The notes below the pieces were generated by a model. That model saw nothing but the letters and a program-made list of their open reading frames with translations. It made no database searches and was not told the DNA's origin. Below are positions 46,938 through 57,831 of a stretch of DNA of 64,000 nucleotides, in pieces. A program made the position numbers and the translations under genes. Origin of the DNA: Mytilus californianus (Eukaryota > Mollusca > Bivalvia > Mytilida > Mytilidae); NCBI RefSeq assembly GCF_021869535.1, contig NW_026262659.1, forward strand, positions 5,952,001 to 6,016,000. Direction: 5' to 3'. Positions within the stretch are counted from its first letter, which is position 1. Each line of letters begins with the position of its first letter.

Positions 46938-47302
46938 CACCTTGGAATGGAAATTGGTCCCAGTTTTTCGTATGAATATTTTGATTCCCCTGACAGACAT
47001 CCGTTTTAACTGCATGATGGGTAAGCTCACACGAAAGACAAACAAACATCACGGAGCAAAATGAGGAGTCTGATTTTAATCAGATAAAAAAAACCGGATC
47101 CTTGTACAATCGGATGAGGTCGATAAATCCCATTCAACAAATATACAAAAAAATGCATACCCTTGCGTATAGGAAGATCTTTGGACCTGGTGCATGGTAA
47201 TATTTCTGTACATAATTATCCGTTATTTTACAGCGGCAGTTCAAATTCCAAGTCTTTCATATATGTCCCGAATATGCATGAACTATTTGTCATTGGACCA
47301 TC

Positions 47303-47568
47303 GGGGCATCGGTGGCCAAGTGGTCTAAGTAGTTCTACTACTGTAATCACTAGCCAGTTAACACTGAGGTTGTGAGTTCGAACCCCGCTCGTGCGGGTGC
47401 ACTCGACTCCAATCTTAATTGTCTAGGATTGTCAGTTTTCCTATCGAAGGTCGGTGGTTTTCTCCGGGCACTCCGGCTTCCTCCACCAATAAAAACTGGC
47501 CGCCACGAAATAGCCCAAAAGTGGCGCTTAAAAGTGGCGTTAAAACACCAACAATCAATCAATCAATC
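47303..47568 (+). mobile_element. tRNA-derived SINE, full-length, perfect target duplication
   Basis: The head 'ggggcatcggtggccaagtg' with 'gtggtctaagtag' is the A-box region, and 'gtgagttcgaaccccgctcg' is the B box, together a tRNA-like pol III promoter. The body has 'ggtcggtggttttctccggg', 'ggcttcctccaccaataaaa' and 'ggccgccacgaaatagccca', and the tail is (AATC)n. The direct repeat 'attggaccatc' flanks it (47292-47302 and 47569-47579). The body resembles, from memory, conserved SINE domains reported from bivalves, but I cannot assign a named superfamily. It does not encode protein, and the overlapping ORFs are artefacts. Confidence 0.9.
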
Positions 47569-47671
47569 ATTGGACCATCAGCATAAGATAGACAACTTAT
47601 TAAAAATGTGTTCGAAATTTGAAAACAATGTGAACAATTGTTTTTCAGTATGCACTATACTCTTGAACAAT

Positions 47672-47758
47672 GCGTGGGCCTCGGTGGCAGAGTGGTCTAA
47701 AGTATATCATCTACTGTATCACTAGCCTGTCAACACTGAGATTGTGAGTTAAAACCTC
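47672..47758 (+). mobile_element. Truncated SINE head
   Basis: 'gcgtgggcctcggtggcaga' to 'tgagattgtgagtt' is the tRNA-like part only, cut off at the tandem-duplication breakpoint. The B box is mutated ('gagttaaaacc'). Confidence 0.75.
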
Positions 47759-47925
47759 AATATATGTCCTGAATATGCATGAAATATTTGCCATTGGACC
47801 ATCAGCATAACAAAGACAACTTATAATTAAAAATGTGTTCTACACTTGAAAACAATGTGACAATTGTTCTTCAGTATGCTCTATTATCAGTGACCTCATA
47901 TAAACACCTTATACTCTTTAACGAT

Positions 47926-48168
47926 GCGTGGGTCTCGGTGGCAGAGTGGTCTACTGTATCACTAGTCTGTCAACACTGAGGATGTGAGTTCGAACCTCGA
48001 AAGTGGCAGGTGCGTTAGATTTCATTATTATTTGAAAAGGATTGCCAGTTTTCAGTCAATTGTTGATGGTTCTCTCAAGGCACTATTGCTTCCTCCACAA
48101 ATATAAACTTACCGCCATGTTATAGCCAAAGGTATTGAAAATAGCGTTAAATACAATCAATCAATTTA
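47926..48168 (+). mobile_element. tRNA-derived SINE, older diverged copy
   Basis: The head 'gcgtgggtctcggtggcaga', B box 'gtgagttcgaacctcg', body 'gcttcctccacaaatataaa' and tail 'acaatcaatcaat' are all present, with many substitutions compared with 47303-47568. Confidence 0.8.
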
Positions 48169-48409
48169 TTAACTAATCATTTTTAACGACACACCATCAA
48201 CAAACCATTAATAAGAACTTAACAAGTAGCTGACTCAAATACTCAAAAATATTCAAATTATTTTAAGCGACCCCAAATTATTATAAAAACTGTACTGAAT
48301 TTTAAGTTAGTAAATATGATTCCGCTTTTTATCTATACAGAACAGAATATACAGTATAGTCAAATGGATTGCAAGCATAATTATAAATGTTATATTAATA
48401 AATATTATG

Positions 48410-49120
48410 TAGGAATCGGAGATGCGATAGGGTCGCTGAAGTGCGATGGTCACGCTGATGTGCGATGGTCTATATTACGTGTGATGGTTAGTTAAAAATC
48501 TACAGATGTTCAATTATTATGAAAAATAGATTTTTTTAACGGTTAGTATATAGATTTGCAGTCATTATTGTCTATGTATTCCTTAGTTACAGTTGCATAC
48601 TAAATGAGAGATCGTCTTCATGGATTTTCTACATGTCAACATAATTCTGCGTTAACATTTCATATTTACTTGGTTCCTCTCATGAGTTTCTCATTTACCG
48701 TAATACCATGATACGTCTGTCTGCTGACTCGTATGTATTTAAAGAATGCCACGCTCCATCGTACCTAAAAAAGAATCTTTTGTAGATTTCGAAAATAAAA
48801 TCCGCTACAGAAGGCTGACTTTCCCTTCTCCGCCAATCACTCCCCGCTTCTCGTATAGTATTAAACGTTTATTAGCCCATTAACTTAAAAAAAAAAAAAA
48901 AAAGAACTACTTCTAACAAAAAAATTGACTTCTACATCGACATGCAAAGCATTGAAAATACAGTTTATGTAGTCTATCGCATATCAGCGTTAGACCATCG
49001 CTCTTCGGCGTAGCTATCAAGAAGATAGCGCCACAGTGCTACCATCGCACTTCAGCGCCAAACCATCGCACATCAGCGTGTCCATCGCGGTTAGGAGTAC
49101 CATCGCGGTTCAGAGTCCTA
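48410..49120. mobile_element. 711 bp foldback element with arrays of 'gcgatgg' motifs
   Basis: The left arm (48410-48490) contains 'cgctgaagtgcgatggtcac' and 'gctgatgtgcgatggtct'. The right arm (48980-49120) contains the inverses 'accatcgcacttcagcgcc', 'accatcgcacatcagcgtg' and 'catcgcggtt'. The right arm is longer and holds more motif copies. Flanking 8-mers 'tattatgt' and 'tattacat' agree at six of eight. The interior is AT-rich without an ORF. Confidence 0.7.
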
Positions 49121-49189
49121 TTACATCTTTCGAACTCAATTAACAGATAATTTTGGTCTTTTACACATGATTAATACATATGAATGAAA

Positions 49190-49660
49190 GACGATGATGA
49201 TGGATGGTTGCTTAACGTCCAGAGGCAAATTAATATACATATTCAGGACGAGATCATGTGAATCCAATATGAATATTAACCCTGCTTTGTACTAGACCGA
49301 CACACTGAGCTGGATTTTTAACGTGCTAGTTCACAAGGTAACCGCAGGAAGAGATGTCACCTTACCCGGACACATTATTCTGACTCCAAACCGACCCGTC
49401 TTTGCTCTTACTCCTTAATCACAGGCACTTGTCCCAGAAAAATATTTCCTATAAACCTTAATATAACACTTTGTAGTAAGGTATATAGGAAAAAAAAAAA
49501 TTCTGAGACAAGTGCCTGTGTCCTTAATGCCGCGTGCTTAGCGGAGAAGCAGCAAATACCAATTTTAAAGTCTTTGGTTTGACCCGTCCGCGGTTCAAAC
49601 CCACGACCTCCCGCCCTCAAGGCGAACACGCTACCACGAGACCACCGAGGCGGTTTGAAT
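49190..49660 (-). mobile_element. tRNA-derived SINE of a second family, interrupted by a MITE
   Basis: On the minus strand it begins 'cctcggtggtctcgtggtag' (A box) with 'cgtgggtttgaaccgcgg' (B box). It continues via 'ttctccgctaagcacgcgg', 'gacatctcttcctgcggtt', 'acgttaaaaatccagctcag' and ends 'ctggacgttaagcaacc'. The body is split by a 101 bp insertion at 49420-49520. Without the insert it is about 360 bp. Confidence 0.75.
49420..49520. mobile_element. 101 bp hAT-like MITE with perfect 8 bp target duplication
   Basis: The ends 'cacaggcacttgtcccagaa' and 'ttctgagacaagtgcctgtg' are inverse with one mismatch. A further inverted block inside ('cctataaacctta / taaggtatatagg') makes nearly the whole element a hairpin. 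'tccttaat' flanks both sides (49412-49419 and 49521-49528). Removing it restores the continuous SINE body. Confidence 0.85.
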
Positions 49661-50741
49661 GAAAGAAGATGCAGAGTATACAACAAAAGACCAGATAGGC
49701 CAAGCTTTAAGTCTTAAATCTTACATAATTAATACCTCCATTGTCTTTTAGCTTATTCTCATGATTCCTATCAATTTTCTAGCTTCAAATTAAAAAATTA
49801 CAATGACCTCTCGCAATCTATTTTCTCAAAGGCAACATTTTCTTGTATTATACCTAATTACAAAACGATAGGCTGATCTTGATATCTTCAAAGATGATCT
49901 TTGCAAGTCGACCTTCACATGGAGAAAATAACCAATTACTGAAACAAAAGCATAGTAACATGACGAAAATAAGATTATAAATAAAAAAATAAGTAGTATT
50001 AGGCTAAAAAGGGCATTTTTTTCTGAGTTTACTGAGCAAAGACTTTTTTTAATAGTTCTTTTGATTTCAGTCGAGATGGTTTAAAGGACATGATATGTAC
50101 AACACAATGCTGCAACTTCATCTTTTATCCATTCCACTATTGTATAAAGCCATATGACCTACCATTAAATTAAAACACGAGACACTATACGTTGTTTGTC
50201 TTTGGGTATACAGAAGCTTTTTGTGTTATTGACCAAAGTTTATATTAATATTTTGTCACAATGAACTTCCGTCGTAATGATATCCGGGTTTATTCAGATC
50301 AATAGATAGTCTATGATAGTTAGGTTTTTTAATTTTTAAGTTCAAGTTATCCTTCTTTGTTTGGTTATATCATCATTTTCGTAATTATAATATGTATTTA
50401 CAGGAAGCCATCGAATATAACAAAACTAGAATCATTATGATTGTTTGATGTTCTCAGCTTTCATATTTTGTAGACAATTTACAGAAACCGTGGATATCGT
50501 ACTTGATCCAATCGTAACTGTTAATTTTTGATACTGTGTTGTTTATAACTGCTTGTCTAGTACAGCTAGTTTTGTTGTTTTAATTATTTTTTTTAAGTTT
50601 TACAGAGGAAAAAGATTGAAACTATTATGCATTGAACTTTCCTTTTTGTTTCTTTTGTAAGTCCACATATCTAGATTGATTGAATATGTTGATATAGCAA
50701 AATATTATTTTTACCACACAACATATGTTGACTGTAACTGT
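49661..50741. other. AT-rich gap, nothing recognised
   Basis: No ORF or repeat family was identified. Confidence 0.4.
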
Positions 50742-50930
50742 AAAAAGAGGCGAAAGCTACCATTCAAGCTCATAAGTCGAAAGTAAACTGAAAATGTAAT
50801 GGCAAAAAAAGAAAAAGACCAAAAGATAAACAACAGTACACATGATACAACATAGAAAACTAAAGACTGAGCAACACGAACCCCACCAAAAACTGGTGTG
50901 ATCTTAGATGATCTCAGGTACTAGTTATAT
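50742..50930 (-). mobile_element. 3'-end fragment of the RT-tail retroelement family
   Basis: On the plus strand 'gaggcgaaagctaccattca', 'acataga aaactaaag'-type wording and 'cgaaccccaccaaaaactgg' are the inverse of the 3' region near 43800-43940. No coding part is present. Confidence 0.6.
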
Positions 50931-51667
50931 ATGAGATTTTTCGATATTTAGGAATGGTGTTGTTGATGTAAAACACTCGATATGTTCTTTTCAGTCATAA
51001 CTGTTCTAGTCTCAAGGCGATTAAGAGACTTATGATTAAGAAATGTTCAGGTTGATTAGTGTAGTAAGTAAACCTTTGTTTTTTCGGCGTTTACTTCGTT
51101 AGTTGCTGTCACAATGACGTTTAGACCCCAATCCCCATTTATTCAAATTCAACTATATGAAAACGTGTTTCTACATAAACTACTTAGAACTGTTTCATGC
51201 ATAAAACTGATATACCTTCATTATTTATATTACAATGTTCATTCTCTTACATTAATTCGTGTCCTAAAGTAAAAATGTTGCAGTGAATATACAAAACATT
51301 AATCAAGTTCAAATGATGGAAAAAAAAACAATAAACAAACAACATGAATATAGAAAATGATATTTATAAAACAGATATAAAACAAATATAATATACTGAA
51401 TCTATAACAATCTGACACGAAATTAAACTAAATCCGAGAGAGAACTGATATGACCTGGAAGTATAATATCCACTAGGGGTCGCCTAGATATAAGTAAGGT
51501 AATCATTATACTACCCTTTATCAAATATAAAACAATCATAGCTGATTTTATACACTATCACACTCATTTAACTGAATGTGCAATGTGGTAATACCTATAA
51601 TTAAAGCTAATAGCGAAATTATCGCTAATAGTTGACTTCCTCCTTTTTCGGAATTGAAGATAAAAGC
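50931..51667. other. Non-coding gap
   Basis: AT-rich, nothing recognised. Confidence 0.4.
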
Positions 51668-51750
51668 TTGTCAAACCGCAATCATTCACGTCATTTTGTC
51701 TCTGATGGATAGCTGTCTCCTATGCAATCATACGACATCTCTTCATTTGT
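51668..51750 (-). repeat. Dispersed repeat family A, end fragment
   Basis: 'ttttgtctctgatggatagc' followed by 'gcaatcatacgacatctctt' is a diverged copy of the conserved family end. Confidence 0.55.
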
Positions 51751-52764
51751 ATTGTACAACAAATACTTATGCTTAGACTGAAACACAATTGAAAATTTCC
51801 TACTTTTGCAGCGGGAATTTCACTGCATTGCTATTATTGAATAATGAAGCTTTAACAGTTCCAATATTACTGCACCAGATACCTTAGAGGTGTGATTAAA
51901 TTCAAATTTTGATTATCATAAGAAGTTCAAAAATGTAAGCAACCACAGACTTTAATAGTTTCGAAAAGAGATACATTTTGTAGGGCCAATTACCCTTAAA
52001 TTTATTTCACATGAGTTTATTTTCATGCTTTGCAGGTATACACTGTATATATAAAAATTATAATCTTCGTCAATAAAATTGCTGTTAAAAGATAGCGAAA
52101 ATTATGCATTGAAAGAATTAATATGGCGACATGATGACAAACTAATGAATCTTACATAACACACTGGTTATAAAGATATTTAATATAAATAAGCAGATAA
52201 CATAATTAGATTTGATACGTATCAACATAAATAAACTTCTATGCTACAAGTGACTGAGTACTATAACGTACTGATTCCACTTGAGAATATCAGCAAATGT
52301 GAAATTAAATTCTCAGGAAGTCTTCAGATCCGTTATCCATCTCTTTATATCAAACAGGAACACATCTAATTGACTACATGCAAAGCAATATTCTGGAAGA
52401 CTTCGACACTCACCAAAGTCAAACGTTTAAAGGTCAAACAGTTTATATTTACATAAACTACAGTATGCTAGACAGTTTTAAAAAAAAAAAACCCTAAAAA
52501 ATACTCTTCATCTAAATTGATTCAAACTCTTTGGTAAGATTGAAGAAAACGTCGACAGTAGTAATTGTAATAAAACATTTAAAGAAATTAATAAATCATT
52601 TTTACTAGACTGCTACACTTCCGCTAATTGTATGTCATTGACTTCAATTTATAAAAGGCGTTCTCCTTTAAATTGGTCAATTAAACCAGCTCATAGTTCA
52701 GAAAAAAATAATTAAAACAGTCTAGTTATAGTTTGGTTTATCTGACAATTTGAATTTCTGTTTA
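51751..52764. other. AT-rich gap, nothing recognised
   Basis: No coding or repeat signal was identified. Confidence 0.4.
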
Positions 52765-53425
52765 TATAAAAATAAGGAGACGTGGTATGATTGCCAATGA
52801 GACAATTCTCAATGCAACTATCCACCAAAGTTCAAATGAAGTGGATGTAAGCAATTATAGGCCACCGTACGGCCTTCAACAAAGAGAAAACCCCATACTG
52901 TATAGTCGGCTATAAAAGGCCCTGACATGAAAAATATGAAACAACTCAATTGAGAAAACTAACGGCTTAATTCATAACAAAACAATTTATGAAAAACAAA
53001 TATGACAGACATGAACTAACGGTAACCACTGAACTACAGGCTCCTGACTTGGGACAGGCACATAAAGAACATGGTTAAACATGTTTGTAAGCTCTCAACC
53101 CTTCCCCTGACTTGGGACAGTGGTGTTATAGCACAACATAAGAACAAACTATAAAAATCAGTTGAAAAGGGCTTAACTCACCAGATCGATACAAAGCAGA
53201 AACACATCTAACAAAAAACAGACAGGACGTGATAGGGAATTTATACATCCCTAACAACAACAAAGACACACAGTACAGATCTTGAGAGTACTCAGAGTAA
53301 CTGACAGCTTGTTCAAAGCCAATAACAACTAATAAAAGAAATCATGTATCTAAGACTAAAACATCAATCAGTACACACCCAACATCCAATGGATTTAGTG
53401 TAAAGACGTCATTAACAGTCAGGGA
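52765..53425 (+). repeat. Dispersed repeat family A, full-length copy
   Basis: It begins 'aaataaggagacgtggtatg' and ends at 'gtaaagacgtcattaacagt', about 660 bp. It is the inverse in content of 42142-42800. It contains a 13 bp stutter near its start where 'caactatccaccaaagtt' follows 'gacaattctcaatg'. Confidence 0.8.
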
Positions 53426-53518
53426 AAAAAATAACCTTGTTCAATGCTAAAATATAGTTATCGACCATGTCGACAGATTGTAGTACCGTGAAAGTGAATA
53501 TGTGTATAACAATACTAT

Positions 53519-53746
53519 TTAGTATGGTTTTAATTTACTGATAACAAAATCAATACGTATACCAATAAAACAATATTTAAAGATCTGTGTTACAGTGTTG
53601 AATTGGTTACCTTTTAAAAGTTGATTTAAAGAATTGAGAAGTTTACCCGGATCGTATCTTAGTTTCCGGGCTCGGTAAACAACATCACCGTTAAATTTAG
53701 GATGTGCTATTCCGTTTGAAATAAGTTTTCTACGGGTAGACTGCAA
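53519..53746 (-). pseudogene. Possible retroelement-derived fragment (RT-associated)
   Basis: This is an open stretch of about 75 codons with the phrases 'LISNGIAHPKFNGDVVYRAR' and 'LLNSLNQLLKG'. From memory these resemble the region downstream of the RT core in metazoan retroelements ('HP.F.GDvVYk.r'). It has no ATG start and no catalytic motif. It may also be a chance or unrelated exon. Confidence 0.35.
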
Positions 53747-54244
53747 TAAGATATACGGATTTAATTATGGTAGTTACAATGAATGAAATAAATTATTTGA
53801 TTACTATGTGATTATTAAAGTGTATTTTCTAAATTCATAATTATAGGATTTGAAAACACTAGTTATTTCTGTGTCCATGGATATGTTGTGTTATTTACTT
53901 TTGACAAAAGCCAGAGCATTTGAAGTCATTAAAAGACAAAGAATAATCGTAAAACTACAACGACATGGACGGTAAAACTACAACTACATGGACGGTTTTC
54001 TTAACTTCCTTGGCAGCGTAATATGAATTATTGTGAACTATCAATATCAAAACATTAATCCTTGCACGACCACGTATTGAACATGTTTCTTGAGTTATTG
54101 CACAGCGCTTGTATTGCTGTTCTCCCTCTCAGAGTCACAATGAGTTCTTCAAATGGTAAAAAGCTAAACTTTCACAGCTGTTATAAAATTCCGATTTTAT
54201 TTATGTAACATGTATCGAATCCGTTTTTCCTTTTCCAGCTCATT
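53747..54244. other. Non-coding gap
   Basis: It contains a two-copy 'aaaactacaacgacatggac' repeat near 53950-53990. Nothing else was recognised. Confidence 0.4.
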
Positions 54245-54865
54245 TAACATTTCCTTTCTTAAAGTGTTGATGTTGATAGCTTCCCAATTATGAATTTTCC
54301 ATTTCTATGTAGCAACATTCCTGCATCGCCTGCATATGGAGTTTATATCTCCCAGTCGATACGATATTCCAGGGCTTGCGTTTCCTATAATGATTTCCTT
54401 GATAGAGGGTTGTTGCTTTCAAGGAAGTTATTAAACCAATAGTTCCAACTGTTGAAGTTGAAATCATCATTTCGAAAATTTTACGGACGCCATCACGAGC
54501 TGGTTGACCATTATGGAATACCTGTTTTACAGATGACGACGGATAATTATGTTTCAAACGTTGTAACCATAATCTCGTCCTCTTTTTCCCCGAATGTGAC
54601 CTACTGCATTAGACTTAAGCTTATCACCAGGTTTGTACTTACACGAGCCACACGACATGATCTGTTTACCTTTCCGGAGCACCTGAGATCAACCCCGGGG
54701 TTTTATGGGGTTCATGTTGCTCAGTCTTTGGTTTTCTATGTTGTGTGTTGTATACTGTTGTTTGTCTTGTGGTCTTTTCTTTTTTTTTTACCATGTCGTT
54801 GTCAGTTTATTTTCGACTTGTGAATTTGAATGTCCCTTTGGTATCTTTCGCCTTTCTTTTAAAAT
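54245..54865 (+). pseudogene. Retroelement reverse-transcriptase C-terminal tail, best-preserved copy
   Basis: From 54291 one frame reads 'NFPFLCSNIPASPAYGVYIS', 'RYSRACVSYNDFLDRGLLLS' and 'KLLNQ', then a TAG (54440-54442). It resumes with 'LKSSFRKFYGRHHELVDHYG'. One nonsense codon is the only lesion in this stretch. The shared 3' region follows ('tccggagcacctgagatcaa', 'tcgttgtcagtttattttcg'). The catalytic RT core is absent, so this is a 5'-truncated copy. Six copies with the same tail lie in the window on both strands. Confidence 0.65.
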
Positions 54866-54867
54866 CT

Positions 54868-55200
54868 ACTAGTATAAAAATAAGAAGATGTGGTATGATT
54901 GCCCGGCATTCAGACAACTATTTACCATAATGACGTGCATTTAAGCAACTAAAGGACACCGTACGGCCTTCAACAATGAAAAAACCCTTAGCCAACGGCT
55001 TTATCTATGACAAAACAATAAACGAAAAACAGATATGTCAGATACAAACTGACAGCAACTGAATTAAAGGCCAGGCACCTCAATAAAGAGGCGGGGCTTA
55101 ACATGTTGGCGAGTGCTCAACCCTAACCGGGGACAGTTGTGTAACAGCACAATGAAAAGAAAAAAAGACACAAAGTACCGATCTTAAGAGTGAGTATACC
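54868..55200 (+). repeat. Dispersed repeat family A, partial copy
   Basis: It starts 'aataagaagatgtggtatga' directly after the retroelement tail and runs through 'caccgtacggccttcaacaa' to 'aaagacacaaagtaccgatc'. Several internal deletions are evident. Confidence 0.7.
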
Positions 55201-55784
55201 AGCCCCAATTTCTAAAAATAACTTTCGCCCTGAAATAGCCTTTTTGTGCTGAAGCGATGTGAAGCAAACCCAACTCATCAATCAATTTCTCGATGTACTC
55301 TAAATGCAAAACAATCGTGTATTAAACACTAAATCAAGATATCAAATACGGATGATAAAAACAAATAACATTACTTTATAGGACGTATCTGACGTATATA
55401 CCATTTGTTTATATAACTGTTAGTCAATATCTGAAATATTGTTTGTCACGAACTCAGTTTTGCTTTGAACATCAAATGTAAATTGATTTGTTGTTTTGAA
55501 CAGCTGTGACCGCTGATTCTCATACTTGTGAAAATGGACATTTTTTTTAGTTGACAGAGAATTACAACGACAGACAATCTGAAATTAACATCAAAACAAT
55601 TTTAAATATATTTGATGTCAAGCGTTTCATATTTAGACGTAATTGAATGGGATGTTATAAATACATAACGAGTTACATTGCATTAAAAATGGATGACTTT
55701 TAAATACATGGTCTTAACTGTAAAGGTAAACTCTCAATGAAAACAACGCCTTACTTATTTACCTTAATCAGAAAATGCTCAAAC
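55201..55784. other. Non-coding gap
   Basis: Nothing was recognised. Confidence 0.4.
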
Positions 55785-56100
55785 CCAAATATTTGAAAGC
55801 CAAGGATGTATAAATACGGAGCAACGTCTGGAATAATATGTCAAAAAAGGGACCTAAAAGAACAGCTAATTTTGGCTAAGGTCAATGGAATAATATGTCA
55901 AAAAAGGGACCTAAAAGAACAGCTAATTTTGGCTAAGGTCAACTTTGCCTGCAGGAATTTGGACCTTAGTTTCTTAATACTTTATTAATTTATCAACGGA
56001 GAATTCCAGAAAAATATGTTATAAATCATGTCAGTACCAAAGCACTAGCCACTGAGCTAATGTTACCCTAGGAGGCTAACACTCAACCAGCAGTGGAATC
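55785..56100 (-). repeat. Dispersed repeat family D copy with internal 57 bp duplication
   Basis: Landmarks on the plus strand are 'tgaaagccaaggatgtataa', 'ggctaaggtcaactttgcct' and 'ttataaatcatgtcagtacc'. The block starting 'gaataatatgtcaaaaaagg' occurs at 55831 and 55888, a near-perfect 57 bp tandem duplication. Confidence 0.7.
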
Positions 56101-56164
56101 AACCCAGTTCTAGCAAATGAAAATAACACCCTGCCGTGCGTCCGAAGTTCTTCTCTTGATTTAT

Positions 56165-56420
56165 TTTCAGTAGGAACGGTCAAACCAAATATTTAAAAGC
56201 CTGGGATGTATACATACAGATACGTTATGAGATCGTGACAAAAAGGAACATAAAAGAATAGTCGAATTCATCAAAGATCAAGTTTGTCTGAGGGAGTTGG
56301 AACCTTAGTTTCTAAATAAAATCTCAATCTATCACTGGAGAATTTACGGCAAGTTTGTTATAAATCATGTCAGTAGCGATGTACTGACTAATGTAAAAGT
56401 TACATTCTATGATATCACAT
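56165..56420 (-). repeat. Dispersed repeat family D, second copy in tandem orientation
   Basis: 'aaatatttaaaagcctggga', 'aagttt gtctgagggagttgg'-type wording and 'ttataaatcatgtcagtagc' repeat the order of the preceding copy about 360 bp further on. The two may be a diverged tandem pair. Confidence 0.6.
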
Positions 56421-57574
56421 TGCAGATTACAATAGGAATACACTGCATAGTGAAGATGAATCTATTTTAAAAGACTGCATTTATTAATTGAATCTGAACT
56501 ATTTTAAATATTACAAATTCGATGATGAAATTTTTTCTGTTATTTCTATAATGAGAAAATGGTTCAAAATAACTAAACGGGAGACCGATTTTGTGATCAA
56601 AACAGAACATCATAAACATCTTTAAATGGTATGATGAAGCTGTGGATTGGGGGTTTAGAAAATAGAAAAAATTGGCAAAAAATATAAAGAATAGATGAAA
56701 ATGGACCAGAAAAAAAATAAAAAAGAATGGAGAATAAAGAGGTGCTCATATTCAGTACAACCAGTAAGTTTCCTCCTATAAGTACAGCTACGTGAATACC
56801 CGTTTAAGATTCATGTTTCAGTTGGAAAGTAAACAAGTTACAATGTATGTAACATTTGAAATCATTGCCTGTAACCATGCCTTCTTGACAAGAGACTTGA
56901 AATAATACTGATTATTCTAGCAAGACAAATTCAAAGAGTCTGCTTGCTATCCTTACCGTACTTCTTCCTTTGAATAGAATAAATACTCTACACGTGAACA
57001 ACATATTCCCTATGGCACATTCGTTCTATAATTTAATCTGGAATTACAACTAACAAGGACACTTGTGTCACTTGCATTTCCAATCACTCATCACCCAGCT
57101 GTAAATAACTATTGGAACGGAAAATTACTTCATTATACCAACAACTCAAGTATATATATATATATATATTGAAGGTCGCATTGAAGACAACATGAGGAAG
57201 TTACTATTTCTTTTAGTCATATTTGATGGATCGATGGTATTCATAGGCATCATATATATTAAGTAGGTGAAATTACAGCTTTGCTCTTTTTTTCTATAAG
57301 TTATTTTCTTTTGAATTATTTTGTTGTAATATATTCTAATACAATGTGATGATCCTTGCAATTCTGATGATATCTCAGAAAATAAAATCTCAAAATTAAG
57401 ATTAATCCTCGTATTTGATATTTTATTCTATCATGATTATTGTTTTAGGTTTGAGATTGTTTTAAGATGTAGCTAGAAAATAATGTAATACTATATTTAA
57501 TTCACTTATTAACCTAGTTACATTTTTTTTATATCGTTACACAGAAAATGTCCCACTGTATAAACATTAGTTTG
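56421..57574. other. AT-rich gap
   Basis: Only a TA microsatellite (57151-57170) and homopolymer runs were noted. Confidence 0.4.
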
Positions 57575-57770
57575 ACTGTTTAAGTTTAATACTTTTTAAG
57601 CACAATTGGCTATTTCGTGGCGGTCAGTTTGTATTGTTTGAGGAAGACGGAGAGAACCATCGACCTTCAGCAGTAAAACTGGAAATCCTAGTCAATTAAA
57701 AAAGGAGTCGAACACAACTGTCTTGAGCGGAGTTCAAGCTCACAACCTCAGTGCTGAAGATGTGGTATTC
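57575..57770 (-). mobile_element. tRNA-derived SINE, diverged copy
   Basis: The plus strand reads 'ggctatttcgtggcggtcag', 'aaccatcgaccttcagcagt' and 'gagcggagttcaagctcaca', the inverse of the SINE body and B-box region at 47303. The tRNA-like head is incomplete. Confidence 0.65.
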
Positions 57771-57831
57771 AGTCAAATTGTAACTTGCAAATTTGTGAGC
57801 CGCTTTTTAAACAACGTTTGTATTATAATAA

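Larger units (their letters stand above)
47261..48000 (+). repeat. Local tandem duplication (unit about 220-240 bp) containing a SINE head
   Basis: 'atatgtcccgaatatgcatg' (47261) recurs as 'atatgtcctgaatatgcatg' (near 47762). Both are followed by 'cattggaccatc', 'gacaactta', 'aatgtgttc', 'gaaaacaatgtga' and a SINE head 'tcggtggcagagtggtct'. The first unit is additionally interrupted by the SINE at 47303-47568. The first unit's own SINE head breaks off at the duplication junction. Confidence 0.8.

Noticed and set aside
47303..47400. tRNA gene
   Set aside because: A and B boxes are present, but the anticodon arm and acceptor pairing do not form a proper tRNA. The sequence continues into a SINE body and repeat tail.
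46682..47725. ORFs with 'RPVFIGGGSRTARRKPPTFD'-type sequence
   Set aside because: The same peptide-like phrase appears wherever the SINE body occurs, in either orientation. It is a translation of the SINE.
49560..49660. tRNA gene on the minus strand
   Set aside because: It is the tRNA-like head of a SINE. It continues into the element body and lacks a matching acceptor stem.
54288..54557. 89-codon minus-strand ORF
   Set aside because: It is antisense to the better-supported retroelement RT tail on the plus strand.
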